Shown here: positions 46,822-59,040 of the stretch, piece after piece
How positions within the stretch are numbered: position 1 is the stretch's first letter
Layout: each line of letters starts with the position of its first letter
Assembly (NCBI GenBank): GCA_002914845.1
Contig: JXTC01000409.1
Span: forward strand, 95,406 to 159,405
Reading direction: 5' to 3'
Source: Trema orientale
Lineage: Eukaryota; Streptophyta; Magnoliopsida; Rosales; Cannabaceae
DNA length: 64,000 nucleotides
Notes under the pieces: model-generated
The model's input: only the letters and a program-made list of their open reading frames with translations
What the model was told of the DNA's origin: nothing
The model's database searches: none
Program-made: the position numbers and the translations under genes

Positions 46822-47124
46822 AAAAGTATGTCATATTGTTGGGCTAAATTTTTATTGGTCCTTAATTAGCATTATTTTTACTTCTATTAGCGTTAGATAT
46901 TGTACAGAAATAATCATCCTCAAAAACACACTTTATATGTATGTATATCAAACAGAATTACAGTGTTTAATCATATACAAACCCACTTAGGCCGAAAATT
47001 AAATAAATTTGGCATACATGCAACCCTCGGATAGATGCAAGGTCATCAATATATATAAACACAAAAAATAAAAAAATAAAAAAGAATAGTACAGATACAT
47101 AAAAATCATATATTGAAATACAAG

Positions 47125-49586
47125 TTACTTAAGATAAATGTAACGGCCAAGGACAACTGAAAGATCGACGAAGACCCCAAAGAGGAGGATTGATAGACCA
47201 GTAAAGTTGACCAAGCGGGCCTCATTTTGAGTCCTAAGCCCAAGAAAATGGGCTTTCTCCATTAGGCCCGTAAGAGCTGCGCATATCGACATGAATAGGA
47301 GTGCTCTGCCCCCTGCCATATGCCATCCAACCATTCTATCCTTGGTATCTGATGAACCACCAGCCATGAACACTAGGAACCCTACTAACCACTGCCAAAG
47401 TAAAGACACAAATTATGTTTAAAGAGAGAAGAATAAAAAACAACACATATTATCGAAGCTGATTCAAACCGAGGAAGATTATCGTTTGGAACCTTTTGTA
47501 TCAATTCATAATCATACTGAATTTAAAAAATATATATACATAGGGCACCAATCCAGTATAATTTTTTTGTATTATTTTAACCAATTAAAATTAGTCATGC
47601 GCGTTTTTTAATGATAAAAAGAGGAGAGAGAAAATCATTAAATAATGAATATTTATTTTTATTATTATTTTTTTCAACTACTCAAATTATGGTAGTTGTT
47701 AGAATAATAATCTAACAGCTAAAAAAAATACTTATGGATAGATAAAAAAAAAAAAAACCTACCGGATTGGCAATCATATAAATATATATATTATAATTTA
47801 TCTAGATAAAGTTTGATATGATTATTTTTTTTTTTCTTTTACCATATGTCATATGAATTTTTTTAAATATAGGTTGAGTTTCGCCTCTCTAGACATGTGT
47901 AACATGCTAGTTTCCACTCTATATGTGCCTTTGAGAAGTCGATTAGATGAGATGAACTACATGTTCGGGTCTCATATAATTATTCCGTCATTAAATAGAA
48001 GAGGGCATTAATATAAATGCACAATGGATTCTGATAGACAACTAAGAATGAATATCTTTTTTTTTTTAAAAAAAAGGGCTCAACTAATGACCTCAACTTA
48101 TTACATTTTAAAAGAAAATACCTATTACTATCAAATCCCTACTCCACCCCACCCCATTAAGGATAATAGGCTTTCATGCCTACTCCGGTGTGACTCAAAC
48201 CTAGAACCGAGATCCTAAGTAGTGGGTGCTCTCTTACCATTTGAACCAACCCACTTCGTCAATTAAGAATAAATACTTGTGCCACTGCTAAGCACCAAAT
48301 TGGCAAAGCTCAAATTTTATAACATTAACTTTATTTTAGACCTAATACTATTAACTAAGAGAGTTGAATGAATTTGGGTGTTACTGATTTCCAATTAATT
48401 ACCTGTAAGCAATACAAGCAGAAGGTTCCCATGCCGATCCATGAGTGCAAGCTATACATGTCTTCAATGTTTTGCATGTCATGATACTTGAAAACAGCAC
48501 AAATCCCAACAATCCCCAGAATTATAGCAATTACATGCAATATCATGTGCATGAACTTCCTTACATTCCTTTCTGCCGGTACTGTCTTGAACGCCATCAT
48601 AGCTGCTCTTTATTCAAAATAATTGTTAGATAGCATACACATATCATATATGTTTGATCTGTGAAAAGGAAATTATTTTACAATACATTGGGGCCCAGGA
48701 TTATAAGTGTGAGAATATTTATATTGTTTATTATTATTAGGCCAATAAGATTAAGGTTTAATTTATTTTTGTCCTCCGAAATATGTAAAAATAATTTAAT
48801 ATTCCCCGTACATTAAAACTTTCAAATTCATCTCTCAATCCACAAAATTGTCTCTCTGTTAGGGATAAGAAAATGCTAGGTGTCATAATAGAGTGTTTGT
48901 TTAAAACTTAAGTGTCATGCATCTTTTGTCTATTTGCCTAACAGAATGAAGATTTAGTGGTTCGTGGAGTAAATTTGAAATTTTTAATAAGGTGTTTGAG
49001 ACATTTTATATAATTCGGCGACGGACATTTAAAAAAAAATAAAAAAATTATGTCTAAATGACACGAACATGTCAGCACAGTCCCAAATCAAGGGCGCTAC
49101 ATTTTACCATGTAACAATACTGACACTAAATAAATATTTGTTGCACATTCTTCAGCTAACAATTTTTTTTCCATATTTAATTAAAATCATGCAAAGAACT
49201 TGGTTTCTTAAACAGTTATGAGTCTTAATTTGGAAAGTAGGCCAACTACGTACCTTCACCAGATAAGAATATAAACCCAACAAACATAAGAAATGGATGA
49301 GCCTACAGCAGAAACAAATAAACAAACAAAAAAAGACCACATATATATTAGACTTAATTCTAGGAAAAGTTCTAACATTATGGGTAATTAAGTAATTAAT
49401 TAAGGATTTAGTACATACATTAAAGACACGAGCCGGGTTTTCTGAATCATACTCGATGCTGCCACGATAATGGAGGAGCCAAACAAGCAGAAGAATAATG
49501 GATAATATACCAAACAAGTGAGCCACTCCAGTTAAACCAGAGGCTGGTCTCCTATATCTGTATGTGACCACAGTAGTATTATTCAT
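47125..49586 (-). CDS. Cytochrome b561, paralogue 3
   Basis: Exons on the minus strand are 49586-49419, 49302-49254, 48605-48403 and 47391-47125, 228 residues, all GT-AG, with the family-specific 49-nt exon 2. Begins [20 protein letters not shown]. Heme histidines: AHPFLMFVG (exon 2), [12 protein letters not shown] and SLHSWIG (exon 3), VGWHMAGG (exon 4). Exon 4 is the most diverged: the LPWH of the other two is VGWH and the end reads [10 protein letters not shown]. Intron 3 (47392-48402) contains a MITE and a SINE. No inactivating change seen. Probably a diverged member of the same electron-transfer family. Confidence 0.92.
47543..47773. mobile_element. MITE of the GGTTGCCAAT family in intron 3 of b561 paralogue 3
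   Basis: Left GGGCACCAATCCAGTATAAT, right CCTACCGGATTGGCAATC. Inverted relative to the copy at 50181-50423. Core ATAATCTAACAGCTAAAAAA. Confidence 0.75.
48055..48260 (-). mobile_element. tRNA-derived SINE, copy 3, in intron 3 of b561 paralogue 3
   Basis: Same family as 8645-9051: starts (minus strand) GACGAAGTGGGTTGGTTCAA, box B GGTTTGAGTCAC, tail of A. A 15-bp imperfect duplication AACTAAGAATGAATA (48040-48054) and AATTAAGAATAAATA (48261-48275) flanks it. Confidence 0.85.
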
Positions 49587-49623
49587 TATTGGTGGATGTA
49601 ACTAGAAAGTTGATTCAGAGAAA

Positions 49624-49652
49624 GATAGAAAGAAAGAAAGAAAGAAAGAAAG
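49624..49652. repeat. (GAAA)n microsatellite
   Basis: About seven GAAA units in the leader region just upstream of the b561 paralogue 3 start codon. Confidence 0.9.
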
Positions 49653-50180
49653 ATCATAAAGAGAAAAATGGGTGTTTCCTAATTAAATTGGAACTAGCTA
49701 TCTCATTATAATGGGGTTTTATAGAGTGTCTCTTTTGAAGAGTTAAAGATGAAAATATTGATTTTTATTGAACATGGATTTGGTTCTTGGGATTGCTTCC
49801 TCTGTTGGGTTTGGAATTTTGAAGGAAACTTTGAGATTTAGTAAAGCATCCTAAGGCAAAAACAAATCCAGCCTCCAAAATTTGTGTAAAGTAAATTGAT
49901 CCTTCTCTTTTTTTTTTTTTTTTCTGTCCTTATCAAAAAAAAAAAAAAGTTAGAGAAGAGAGTATAACAGAAGCCTCAATAACCAAGTATGGGGCTGGAT
50001 TGATCTGCCAAGAATTGGTCAGACAAGAGAGAAAAGTCCGATTTATAAGCCTTCCAATTAGGGAAGAGTGAAATTTATTACAAACTCTTATGAAATATAA
50101 TAATTAGAAAGATTTAACATTCATAAGATGCTATCTTTACTTTTTCACATAGATGATTCTTTGTATAAATATATATATAT

Positions 50181-50423
50181 GGTTGCCAATTCAATAGGTA
50201 TTTTTTTTTTTTACCTATGGGTAGGTATTTTTTTTTTAGCCATTGGATCATCATCTAATAGTGATCCAATGGCTATAATAAAGTACATAAAAAGACGTGC
50301 ATCATTAATGCTTTTTCTCTTTCTTATTTTTTATAATAAAAAAATGTGCATGCTAAATTTTCATTAGCCAAATTGATACCTATGCATAGGTAAAAAAAAA
50401 AAATACCTACTGGATTGGTGCCC
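50181..50423. mobile_element. MITE, most complete copy of the GGTTGCCAAT family
   Basis: Left GGTTGCCAATTCAATAGGTA, right TACCTACTGGATTGGTGCC. The core GTGATCCAATGGCTATAATA and TTGGATCATCATCTAATAGT form an inner inverted repeat. TA-rich flanks obscure the target duplication. 243 bp, non-coding. Confidence 0.8.
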
Positions 50424-50740
50424 ATATATATATGTATATACGGGTATATATATATATGGGACTATTTTATTAAGTATTTTTTTTTAACTTATCTATAGAT
50501 ATTGGTTTGCTCAATTAAAATTCATTTTATACGTCTTTATACCTCTTAAAAGGATGTTTATACATATGTAAGTATACATATATATATATGGTTGCCAATC
50601 CAGTAGGTTTTTTTTTTTTTTAATACCTATGTGTAGATATTTTTTTTTTAGTTGTTAGATTATCATATAACGGTGATCCAATGGCTATAATGAAGTGCAT
50701 GAAAAGACGTGCATCATTGATATTTTTTCTCTCTCTTACT

Positions 50741-51750
50741 TTTTTTTTTTTAGAGAGAGAACAAATCTAGTATTATAAGAAAACCATATCCTTTATAATA
50801 ATAGATTCTATTGGAAGAGGAGATTCTCTCAACCAAATTAGATCATTGTCCAATCCTAAAGCGAACTTGGCTAATCCATGTGCCGCTGCATTAGTTTCAC
50901 GGTACATATGTTTAACTAAAATACCTGGAAAATAGGACAACAAACTAAATGCATCCAACAAGAGATCATCAAACTCGGAATGGCTAACAATGCCATCATT
51001 AAAAGTTTTGACCACTGTCAATGCATCCGACTCCAAAAATTAGAGATTTATACCAACATACCTGGCCCAGGAGAGAGCAACCCCCACCGCTTTGGCTTCT
51101 GCCATTTCCGGACTAAGAGCACCAACTATCTTCTTTGATAAAGCTGCTATGAATTCTCCTTTCGAATCTCGTATGATAGCACCAAAATCCATCGTGCGCA
51201 TGTCCTTATTGATTGCCGCATCAACGTTTAGTTTGAAACCGCCGTTTGAAGGGGGAGACCAACATGCCTCCCTCCTTCCTACTTCCAAACAAGAAATTTC
51301 TCTATTGGACACAGTCTTTACTTCTTTTATTTCAACAATATATAATTTGTAGTCCATCAAACAATTTCCTCCGGCAGTAATTTTGAAGCCATGGACTCTT
51401 TTATTTTTTTCATTCCAAATACTCCATAGCAAGCATAAAAACAACACAAATTCATCTTGAGGAGTTATATATATACATACATAAATATATTTAGATAAAA
51501 AGATAATATGATTGAGCAGTTTGTTCTACTTTAACGAATTTCCACATTTATTCTTCTCAAGGAAGAAAGCTTACTTTCAGGGACTTTCAGACTTTGCTAT
51601 TTCAACATGTTAACTTATTGTACTTATTTGACAAGAATTACTGAAACACTATGGGTTTGTTAACTCTACCAATATAGAATTAACTGTCCAAAATGAAAAG
51701 GTTATAGATAAACAACTTGGAAGAAATGATGATAATCAGATGCAATAAAA
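50741..51750 (-). mobile_element. 5'-truncated LINE inserted in the MITE
   Basis: Minus-strand poly(A) tail (a T12 run at about 50741-50752) at one end. The MITE motif TTCTCTCTTAC occurs at both ends (before 50741 and near 51751-51765), as a target-site duplication should. Carries the RNase H-like end of ORF2. Confidence 0.75.
50773..51447 (-). pseudogene. LINE ORF2 RNase H-like domain
   Basis: Read in minus direction: WSPPSNGGFKLNVDAAI, then FGAIIRDSKGEFIAALSKK, MAEAKAVGVALSWARYVG, a stop codon near 51037, then ESDALTVVKTFND and MYRETNAAAHGLAKFALG. These are the conserved blocks of the RNase H-like domain (RVT_3 type) seen at the end of plant LINE polyproteins. One in-frame stop breaks it. 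Confidence 0.8.
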
Positions 51751-51859
51751 AATTCTCTCTTACTTTTTAATATAAAAAAATGTGTATGATAAATTTTCAT
51801 TGGTTAAAATAATACCTATACGTAGGTAAAAAAAAAAAAATACCTACTGAATTGGTGCC

Positions 51860-52613
51860 TATATGTATATATATTATTCTTTAGGTAGATAACCTTAGTA
51901 GTACAATTTCATTGTCAAAACAAATTAAAATGATAACTAACATCTATAGCGCTCAAGTTGTGGGGTTTGTAACGCTATGTATTCCTAAAGTATTGTTTTG
52001 TAATACTTATAACCCATCAGTACATTTCCGTCCAAATTTTTAACAAAAGATCACCACATTTGTGTCTTCAAATTTTATCATGCGCGCATATATGGTTATT
52101 TCTATCCTTAACAAACGGAATTAGACAAACAGACCATAGATGTTACAAAATGAAAGTTTAGAAGTTGGAATGTTACAAAATAAAATCCAATGGTACTCCA
52201 AAATGTCAGAAGCCATAAACTTCAAAAGGGCACAGGTATACTAAATGTAATTTAGTACTTAAACAATACATAGGATGGTCCTATAATTGACCCTATAACC
52301 AACTTTTGTTAATTAAACTTATTTCATTGGAGATAAGAAAATCTTCCGAGCTCCCACTCGTTAGATTGCTTGTGAAAAAGAAAAAGAATAGAACCTATTT
52401 TTTTTAAGGGAAGGAAAAAAAAAAGAAGCAGAAGAAGAAGAAGAAGAAGAAGAGACGGAGTACTAAAGGTAAGCTTAAAGCCACATCTGATCCCTGAACA
52501 ACCAGCGGAAAAGAATTTGTTAAAGGTATTGTTGCATAATCTAGAGAAATTACCAAAAAAAAAAAAGCATCAACTTTGGTTAGTAAACAAATTAAGAGAT
52601 TTTAGTCCGCGAG

Positions 52614-52653
<40 letters not shown>

Positions 52654-53974
52654 GCTAGGAAATTGGGATGTAGAAGAGATAAGGTAAAGCCTAAAGGAAT
52701 CCAAATGAGTCACACCAGTGATTAATAATTCCTACTATGTATATATACTATACTAGTATATATACTACTTCTATTGACTTATACTATGTATAAGTACTAT
52801 ATATTTCAACTCCAAAACTGCATAATGCTCTTTTAATTATTAAATAGACCTCAAATTGGTAAGCAAATGCTAAGATTTACAAGTGGTACGTACGTACTAT
52901 TATATAATTACTGCTATTCTCTTTTACAACTAGTAAGTACTCTATATGAAGGTACAACTAATTATAAACCATGAACGAAGCATTGTTTTTCTCTATTGTA
53001 ATGCTTTTGATTGCAATCCAAAACAGTCAATGTCTAAATTTCATTCTTCCTAATTATAATTCATTGGAACTTTGCAACCATATATATATATATATATAAG
53101 AAAAATGGTCATACTCGTATGGTATTACTTCGCCTTTAAGCTTTTCGAGTTTTTTTTTTTTTTTTGAGCCAAAAAAATAATTAGAGCGATCTCTTCTAGT
53201 CCTTGATAAACTTATAATCTGAAAAGCCTTGGTCAACGATTTTATAAGAACTACTTCACTCACTTCTCAGTAATTCTCAGTTAAGTTTGAATTATACGTT
53301 TTGCTTGGAATATTTATTTGCATATTAAAATATGATGAAATTCTAAGTTCTATGATTATGTACTATACTGTTACTGAACCCTTTTTTCTTTCTTTTCCAT
53401 TTACCTCAGCAAAACTTTCTACATAAAACAATCGTATTTAAACAATTCTAAACAAATTTTGTATACAAACTCCTGATGGTGGTGGAAGGTTGTTCTACAT
53501 TGGTGACTGGTGTTGCTGGGTTCGAGCTTGTAATTAAGCTCTACATATAACTTACATGGATAAATTGGGAATAATTAGAAAAACACAATATTTTTCATGG
53601 GGATTGACATATCAAAAACATTTTTTTCTTTTTTCGAAATTTGATATTTTTCCCCTAGTAATTCAAACAACTAATGATCCATTCGGTAATTCTGAGTTAC
53701 GATTATGGTTAATTTTTCCCAAAAAAAAAAAAAAAATCAACTTGTTCATCTATATTATGCAAATGTCACATTTATGAAATATATATATATATATGGAGGA
53801 CTTCTCAATATATATGTGTATATATTAAATTTGCAAGAGGTGTACCGTAGCATTGCTCCACAACTGTAAGGCCTTTATATAAAAGTAACAATCGATATTT
53901 TTTTACTTTCATAAATACATTGTTAATAGACTACACCATCGTGAATAACAAATATCCGTTTTTTTAAAAGTTAA
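51860..53974. other. AT-rich sequence without a gene
   Basis: Only microsatellites were seen: an (AAG)n run at 52431-52453 and a (TA)n(GA)n run at 52614-52653. Short frames show no coding character. Confidence 0.5.
52614..52653. repeat. (TA)n(GA)n compound microsatellite
   Basis: About eight TA units followed by about twelve GA units. Confidence 0.9.
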
Positions 53975-54190
53975 ATGGGGTTTTAGAGCAAAATGATCGA
54001 ATTTCGGATCTATTTTAAATAATTGTTCGTTTTTTAAATATTAGAAGAAAAGATCTTGATATGTATACCAAATATAAATTATGATATATCCGGTATAAAA
54101 ATTGATATACTATAAACTAAAGTTAGTATATAATTGTATATACTCTTGAGCGGTAAAAAGAGAAAAATGGACGTTTTAATAAACGAAGTG
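53975..54190. repeat. Copy of an AT-rich dispersed repeat
   Basis: Collinear with 7670-7910: AAATGATCGAATTTCGGA, ATTTTAAATAATTGTTCG, TATACCAAATATAAATTATG, GATATATCCGGTAT, then AATAAACGAAGTG. Non-coding. Confidence 0.6.
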
Positions 54191-54462
54191 TTAATTAATT
54201 AGTTTATGTCTATGTATATCAATTAAAATAACATAAATATTAGCTTGATAAAATAGGACACATACATAGATTGGTAAATCAATTAATACCACCCATATAA
54301 ACTGATATGCTTAGAGATAAACTAAAAAGTAGAGGGAAAAAAAACATCTTAAAATCAAGCGTCAAAAAGGACACACACTCTTATTCCCCTCTAAACGTTT
54401 TTCTTTTTTTTTGGTTAGGTAGATTTTTTTTTTTTTGGGCTTCTAATAAAACCCAAAGTACA

Positions 54463-55130
54463 AAAAATTGAAAAATTCTGAAGGGGTTGAAATTTTTTAA
54501 AAAATTCTTGACTGATTTAGAAAAATATCAGTTTTTAAAATACTTAAGAAAAATAACATTTTAATAAATATTTAGAAAAATACCATATTTTCTTTAAATT
54601 TGATATTTTTTTTAATAGTAGTCGAGATAACCAATTAAGTTACCTAATTACTTTAAGTATCTCATCAATTAATAAAAAGTGGCATTTTTTTAAATATTTT
54701 TCTCATTAAAATCCTAGAGTTTCAACTAATTTCAAAATCAGGGATCTTTCAATTTTTTTCTTTTGAAAAATTACCATTAAAAATCAAATTTGGCTTCTTA
54801 CAAAAACTCAAACTCAAAGTCCAAAATATTGAAAAATCCTAGACGGGCTGAATTTTTTAAAAATCCTTGATTTATTTAAAAACATATCATTTTTATAAAA
54901 TCTATTTACAAATATACTAATTTGAAATTATTTAGAAAATACTATTTTTCTTCGAAATTGGTATTTTTCAAAGCAAGTAACTTGGCTGGTTACCTTAAGT
55001 ATTTCATCAATTTGTAAAAAATAGTATTTTTCTAGATATTTTTGGGAGTAGTATTTTTCTAATTAAATTTTAGATTTTTCAAAGAATTTTAAAATTCAGA
55101 ATTTTTTATTTTTTTTTTTTGAATATTTTA
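54463..55130. repeat. Two tandem-like copies of a second AT-rich repeat
   Basis: 54463-54780 and 54823-55130 follow the same order: TTGAAAAATTC, TTGATTTA-type, TTTAGAAAA, a GTAACTTGGCTGGTTACC-type or ACCAATTAAGTTACC core, TTAAGTATCTCATCAATT, then TTTTAGA. A related piece occurs at 8110-8310. Confidence 0.5.
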
Positions 55131-55553
55131 GCATATAAAATCAAATTTCCTGTCTTTTTTACTTCATTATATTAGATGTCCCCATTTCTTTTTTAGCTTA
55201 ATGGCTAAATACAAAATTGATGTGTCTAGTATATAAATTAATTTTTCTTGGTGTTAAAATCAGATCCCTAATATATGTTGATATGTTCAGTATATAAATT
55301 GATATACTTCTAGAAAAAGGTAGAAAATATCATATGTTTATTGTATTAGGAAGGAAAACATTATTCCTTTTAAAAGGAAAATAATCTACAGCCTATAAAA
55401 CTAAATCTACAATTATAAACCCAAATTTCTAGGAATAAAACAAGATATCTAATATTTACAAATTATACAAGAAAACATCCTTAAGATTCAGGAAATAACT
55501 AAACCAGATTTTACTTATTTGATTGAGATTTTCAACACTCCCCCTTAAGTTGG

Positions 55554-56243
55554 CTAGAAGATATCGTTCATGGCTAGCTTGCTTATTAAACTATCAAACT
55601 GCTTTTTTGGCAATTCCTCGATGAGTATATCTGCTAACTGTTCAAACGTAGGTCTATAAGGTATAATGATCAGTTCATTTTCTACTTTCTCCTTGATAAA
55701 ATGCTTGTCAATCTTAACATACTTAGTTCTATTATGGAGTACTGGATTGTGTGCAATAGTAATGGCAGCTTTATTATCACAAAATACCTCCATAGGTAAA
55801 AGACTAGTAGCTTTAAGTTCTTCAAGTAACTGGCTAATCCACAAAACTTCATAAATAGCGTGCACTACTACTCTAAACTCAGCTTCAGTACTGCTTCTAA
55901 TCACAACATTTTGCTTTTTACAACACCAAGTCACAAGATTATTGCCAACAAAAGTACAATACTTCGAAGTTGACCTTCCGTCAGTTACACTTCCTGTCCA
56001 ATTGGCATCAGTAAAGATATGCACTTAGATATATCTTTAGTTCTCATATAGAAGTCCCTTTTTTGGAGCCCCCTTTAAATACCTTAGAATTCTATTCACA
56101 ATATCATAGTGTCCATGATTTGACAAGTGCATGAATTGACTCACCATGCTTACCACAAATGCAATATCGGGAAGCATATGCAACACATAAATAAGTCTTC
56201 CAACTAAGCGTTGGTCTTTCTCTTTGTCATTCACCTCTTCCAA
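55554..56243 (-). pseudogene. Copia RNase H and connection region
   Basis: YVLHMLPDIAFVVSMVSQFM and ILRYLKGAPKKGLLYEN, a frame break near 56030, then FTDANWTGSVTDGRSTSKYC, SSTEAEFRVVVHAIYEVLW, EVFCDNKAAITIAHNPVLHN and ending LISKLAMNDIF. These are canonical copia RNase H blocks: the TDADW-like motif is TDANW and the catalytic Glu and Asp are present. Confidence 0.9.
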
Positions 56244-56479
56244 ACTTGCTGGTTAGAGTTTCAGATTCGGCTCTATAGGAGTTTCTGATGCCTTACACCC
56301 AAGTAAGCTGGTTTCACCTAACAAGTCTAGTATATATTTTCTTTAAGAAATGAGAATACCTTTCTTGGATCTAGCACACTTCATACTAAGATAGTATTTC
56401 AGAGAACTCAAATCTTTAATCTCAAATTCATGAGCTAAGGCTTTCTTCAATCTCTCAAGTTTTGAACTATGATCATCAG

Positions 56480-56710
56480 TTAAGATAATGTCATCCAAAC
56501 TATGAACACAACAGTCTTTCCTTCTCTTGAAAATTTATAAAATATTGTATGGTTAGTTAAAATTTGAGTATATCTTTGAAGCTCGACAACCTTTCCAAAT
56601 CTCTCGAACCAGGCTTTAAGAGATTGTTTAAGGCCATACAAGGACTTATTTAATCGGAAATCTTTTTCTTTCCCTAGTTTTTTCTTGGAAACCCGGTAGT
56701 AAATTCGCAA
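56480..56710 (-). pseudogene. Copia reverse transcriptase fragment
   Basis: FRLNKSLYGLKQSLKAWFER is the hallmark copia motif (normally LYGLKQAPRAW). It ends near VVFIVWMTLS, where YVDD is degenerate. Stops on both sides. Confidence 0.85.
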
Positions 56711-56719
56711 AGAAAGGAA

Positions 56720-57770
56720 CCCAAAAAAAGTGACAATTAGAATGCTTAGTTAAACAACGCACAGACAAATGAATTGAATAGAACCTTGGCTAGCAATGGG
56801 AGATAATTAGCTTCCATCTGTAATACGTACTTTTTTGTTTCCAGAAGAAGGTTCATAAGAGATAAACTAATGGGACAGATTAGTCATATGATGAGAGGCA
56901 CCTGAATCGATCTATGATCCAAGGTGAAGATAATGAAAGGGAATAAGCACATGAAAGATTACCTGACTGAGCTAGAGATGCTATAGGTATAACAGGAGTC
57001 AGCGGAGTGGATTTCAGCATCTGTAGCAGTGGGTCTAATTGCTCTTTGCTCAATGGGGATGTCTCGGCAGTATGTGCTTTGGCAGTAGCACGATTAGAGT
57101 CACCTTGTTTATTATTTTTTCCATTAAACAGGCTTCCAATCAGCTGGCTTCCCATGCAATTTCCAGCAGGTTTCGCTGAGTGTGGCATGGTTTATATTGC
57201 AATAGTCACATCAAACCTTTGTTTCTCATCTTGAGAGCGATGTACGATAGGCAACAGCAGTAGTGCCTATTAAATATCGAGTTTTCTATAGGTCCAGTAG
57301 AGAGCTTCTTTCCAAGCATATCATCTCTCTTATTTTCCTCACGACGTACTTCGTAAAACACTTCATCGAGAGAAGGAAGTGGCTGACAACCAATAATTCT
57401 GCGTCAGACTAAATTATCAAAGTTAACGTTGAGCCAAACCAAAAATTTGAATGTCCGTGAGTTTTTTACCGTCTTCTTATAATAGTTACAATCATCTGAA
57501 TTCTTCCACTCATAATCATTAAATAAGTCAAGATCCCACCATAAACCCTTGAGGGCATTGAAATATTTTGGTAACCGAATTCTCACCTTGACGGATATCG
57601 CCTAGTTTGAGTTGTAAACTCATAGATTTGGGACTGATTCCCAGGGTTCATATATTAGAGTGATGTTATCCCAAAGAGCTTTGGCAGTTGGATAGCACAT
57701 ATAATTTGAGCTAATCTCCTCCTCCATTGAATTCACTAGCCAAGCAATAATCAAACTAAATCTACAGCCA
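56720..57770 (-). pseudogene. Copia gag and protease remnants
   Basis: Minus strand from 57770: MEEEISSNYMCYPTAKALWD (UBN2-type gag), NSRTFKFLVWLNVNFDNL, GCQPLPSLDEVFYEVRREEN, then a Ser/Thr-rich linker and LSLSSPWIIDR, which fits the start of the SPWIIDSGAS protease site. Stops and shifts throughout. Confidence 0.8.
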
Positions 57771-58263
57771 ATATCGTGTGTTTATTGTATTAGGAAGCAA
57801 AACATTCTTCCTTTTATAGACAAATTACAACCTAGGAGAAAAATAGGAATATAAACTACAGCCAATCGAACTAATTCTACAACTATACATCCAGATTTCT
57901 AAGAGAATAAAATAAAATCTCTAATATTTACAAAATATATAACAAAACATCCATAAGAATCAGGAAACAACCAAATCACATTTTACAGATTTGATCCAGA
58001 TTCTCAACAATAATCTATATTTACGACATAAAATAAATCCAATATATCCATTGATATAACTCGTGTAAAGAATGATATATTCAGTCATCTACCTATATGT
58101 CTATATTGAGTGGTAGATATTTACCAAATTGAAGTATTAAAAGAGAAAAGACAAGTACTATTACTTCAAAAAAAAAAAAAAAAATTCAATACAATAGTTT
58201 GGTTGAAAGTTATCAGAGCACTGGACACTCCATATAGGGGGAAAAAATTATACCATTAACACT

Positions 58264-58331
58264 TACTAAACCCAATTAATTATTCCAAAGAATCATTTAC
58301 TAAACCCAATTAATTATTCCAAAGAATCATT
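58264..58331. repeat. Perfect 34-bp tandem duplication
   Basis: Two adjacent copies of a unit reading ACTAAACCCAATTAATTATT and ending CCAAAGAATCATTT. Confidence 0.85.
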
Positions 58332-58918
58332 TTTTTTCCGCTAATTTCAGTTTCCCCACCTAGATGAATTCAAAACTGTAAAACATCCTATCAATCTACC
58401 TAATATTATTCAATCCAATTTGCAAAATTACAAAACTGCAAATTTTGAGAATTCTAATCCAATCTTTAAAATGTGGATATTTGAATCACGTGCAAATTAG
58501 ATTAGATTGAAATTCTCAAAATCTCACTTTTGCGGATTGGTTGCACCTTTTCATATAAAAGTAGCTGATTCAACCTAGTTTGCACCTAATTTTATACTTT
58601 TTTAAAATTTTCAGTTGGTTATATTTTGAAGTCTTAACTTTTATGATACACCTTACTCCACTTTGCTACTTTACTAGCTAGATGTACTTTACCATTTAGA
58701 TATTAGTTAACGACAAAAAATCCCAACTATATGTGCCTAATATATGGCAAAAATAATTGATCCAATACACAACTGTGCAGGATCACGTTGGATTGGTTGA
58801 AATTTTTTGTCAATTGGATTGGATTCATTTTCTAAAAATTAAACTTAGTACAAATTGATTGGAATATATATAAAATAGTACACTGAACATCTCTAAATTT
58901 AGATTTCTAAAAACTATA

Positions 58919-59040
58919 GGTACGTTTGGTATAGTATTCGAATCCTATTCTACAAATCTAAAAACAGCTTTCATGACTTTCTTTATGAAAACTGTTTCTA
59001 GATTTGTAGAATAGGATTCGAATTTTATATCAGACGCACC
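58919..59040. mobile_element. Hairpin MITE of about 122 bp
   Basis: Arms of about 55 bp pair almost perfectly: left GAATCCTATTCTACAAATCT, right AGATTTGTAGAATAGGATTC, with a loop near 58976-58985. Ends GGTACGTTTGG and, inverted, GGTGCGTC. TA-type flanks. Confidence 0.8.

Larger units (their letters stand above)
50590..51859. mobile_element. MITE copy split by a LINE insertion
   Basis: Left half 50590-50740 and right half 51750-51859 are collinear with the copy at 50181-50423. In between is about 1 kb of LINE sequence. Confidence 0.8.
55328..58009 (-). mobile_element. Internally deleted Ty1/copia element
   Basis: LTRs of about 210-240 bp at 55328-55537 and 57771-58009. The 3' LTR is preceded (minus strand) by the polypurine tract CAACTTAAGGGGGAGTG (55537-55553). 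Gag lacks its N-terminus and the primer-binding site is missing next to the 5' LTR. Integrase is deleted, and reverse transcriptase and RNase H are fragmentary with stops. It sits within the AT-rich dispersed repeats. Confidence 0.85.
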
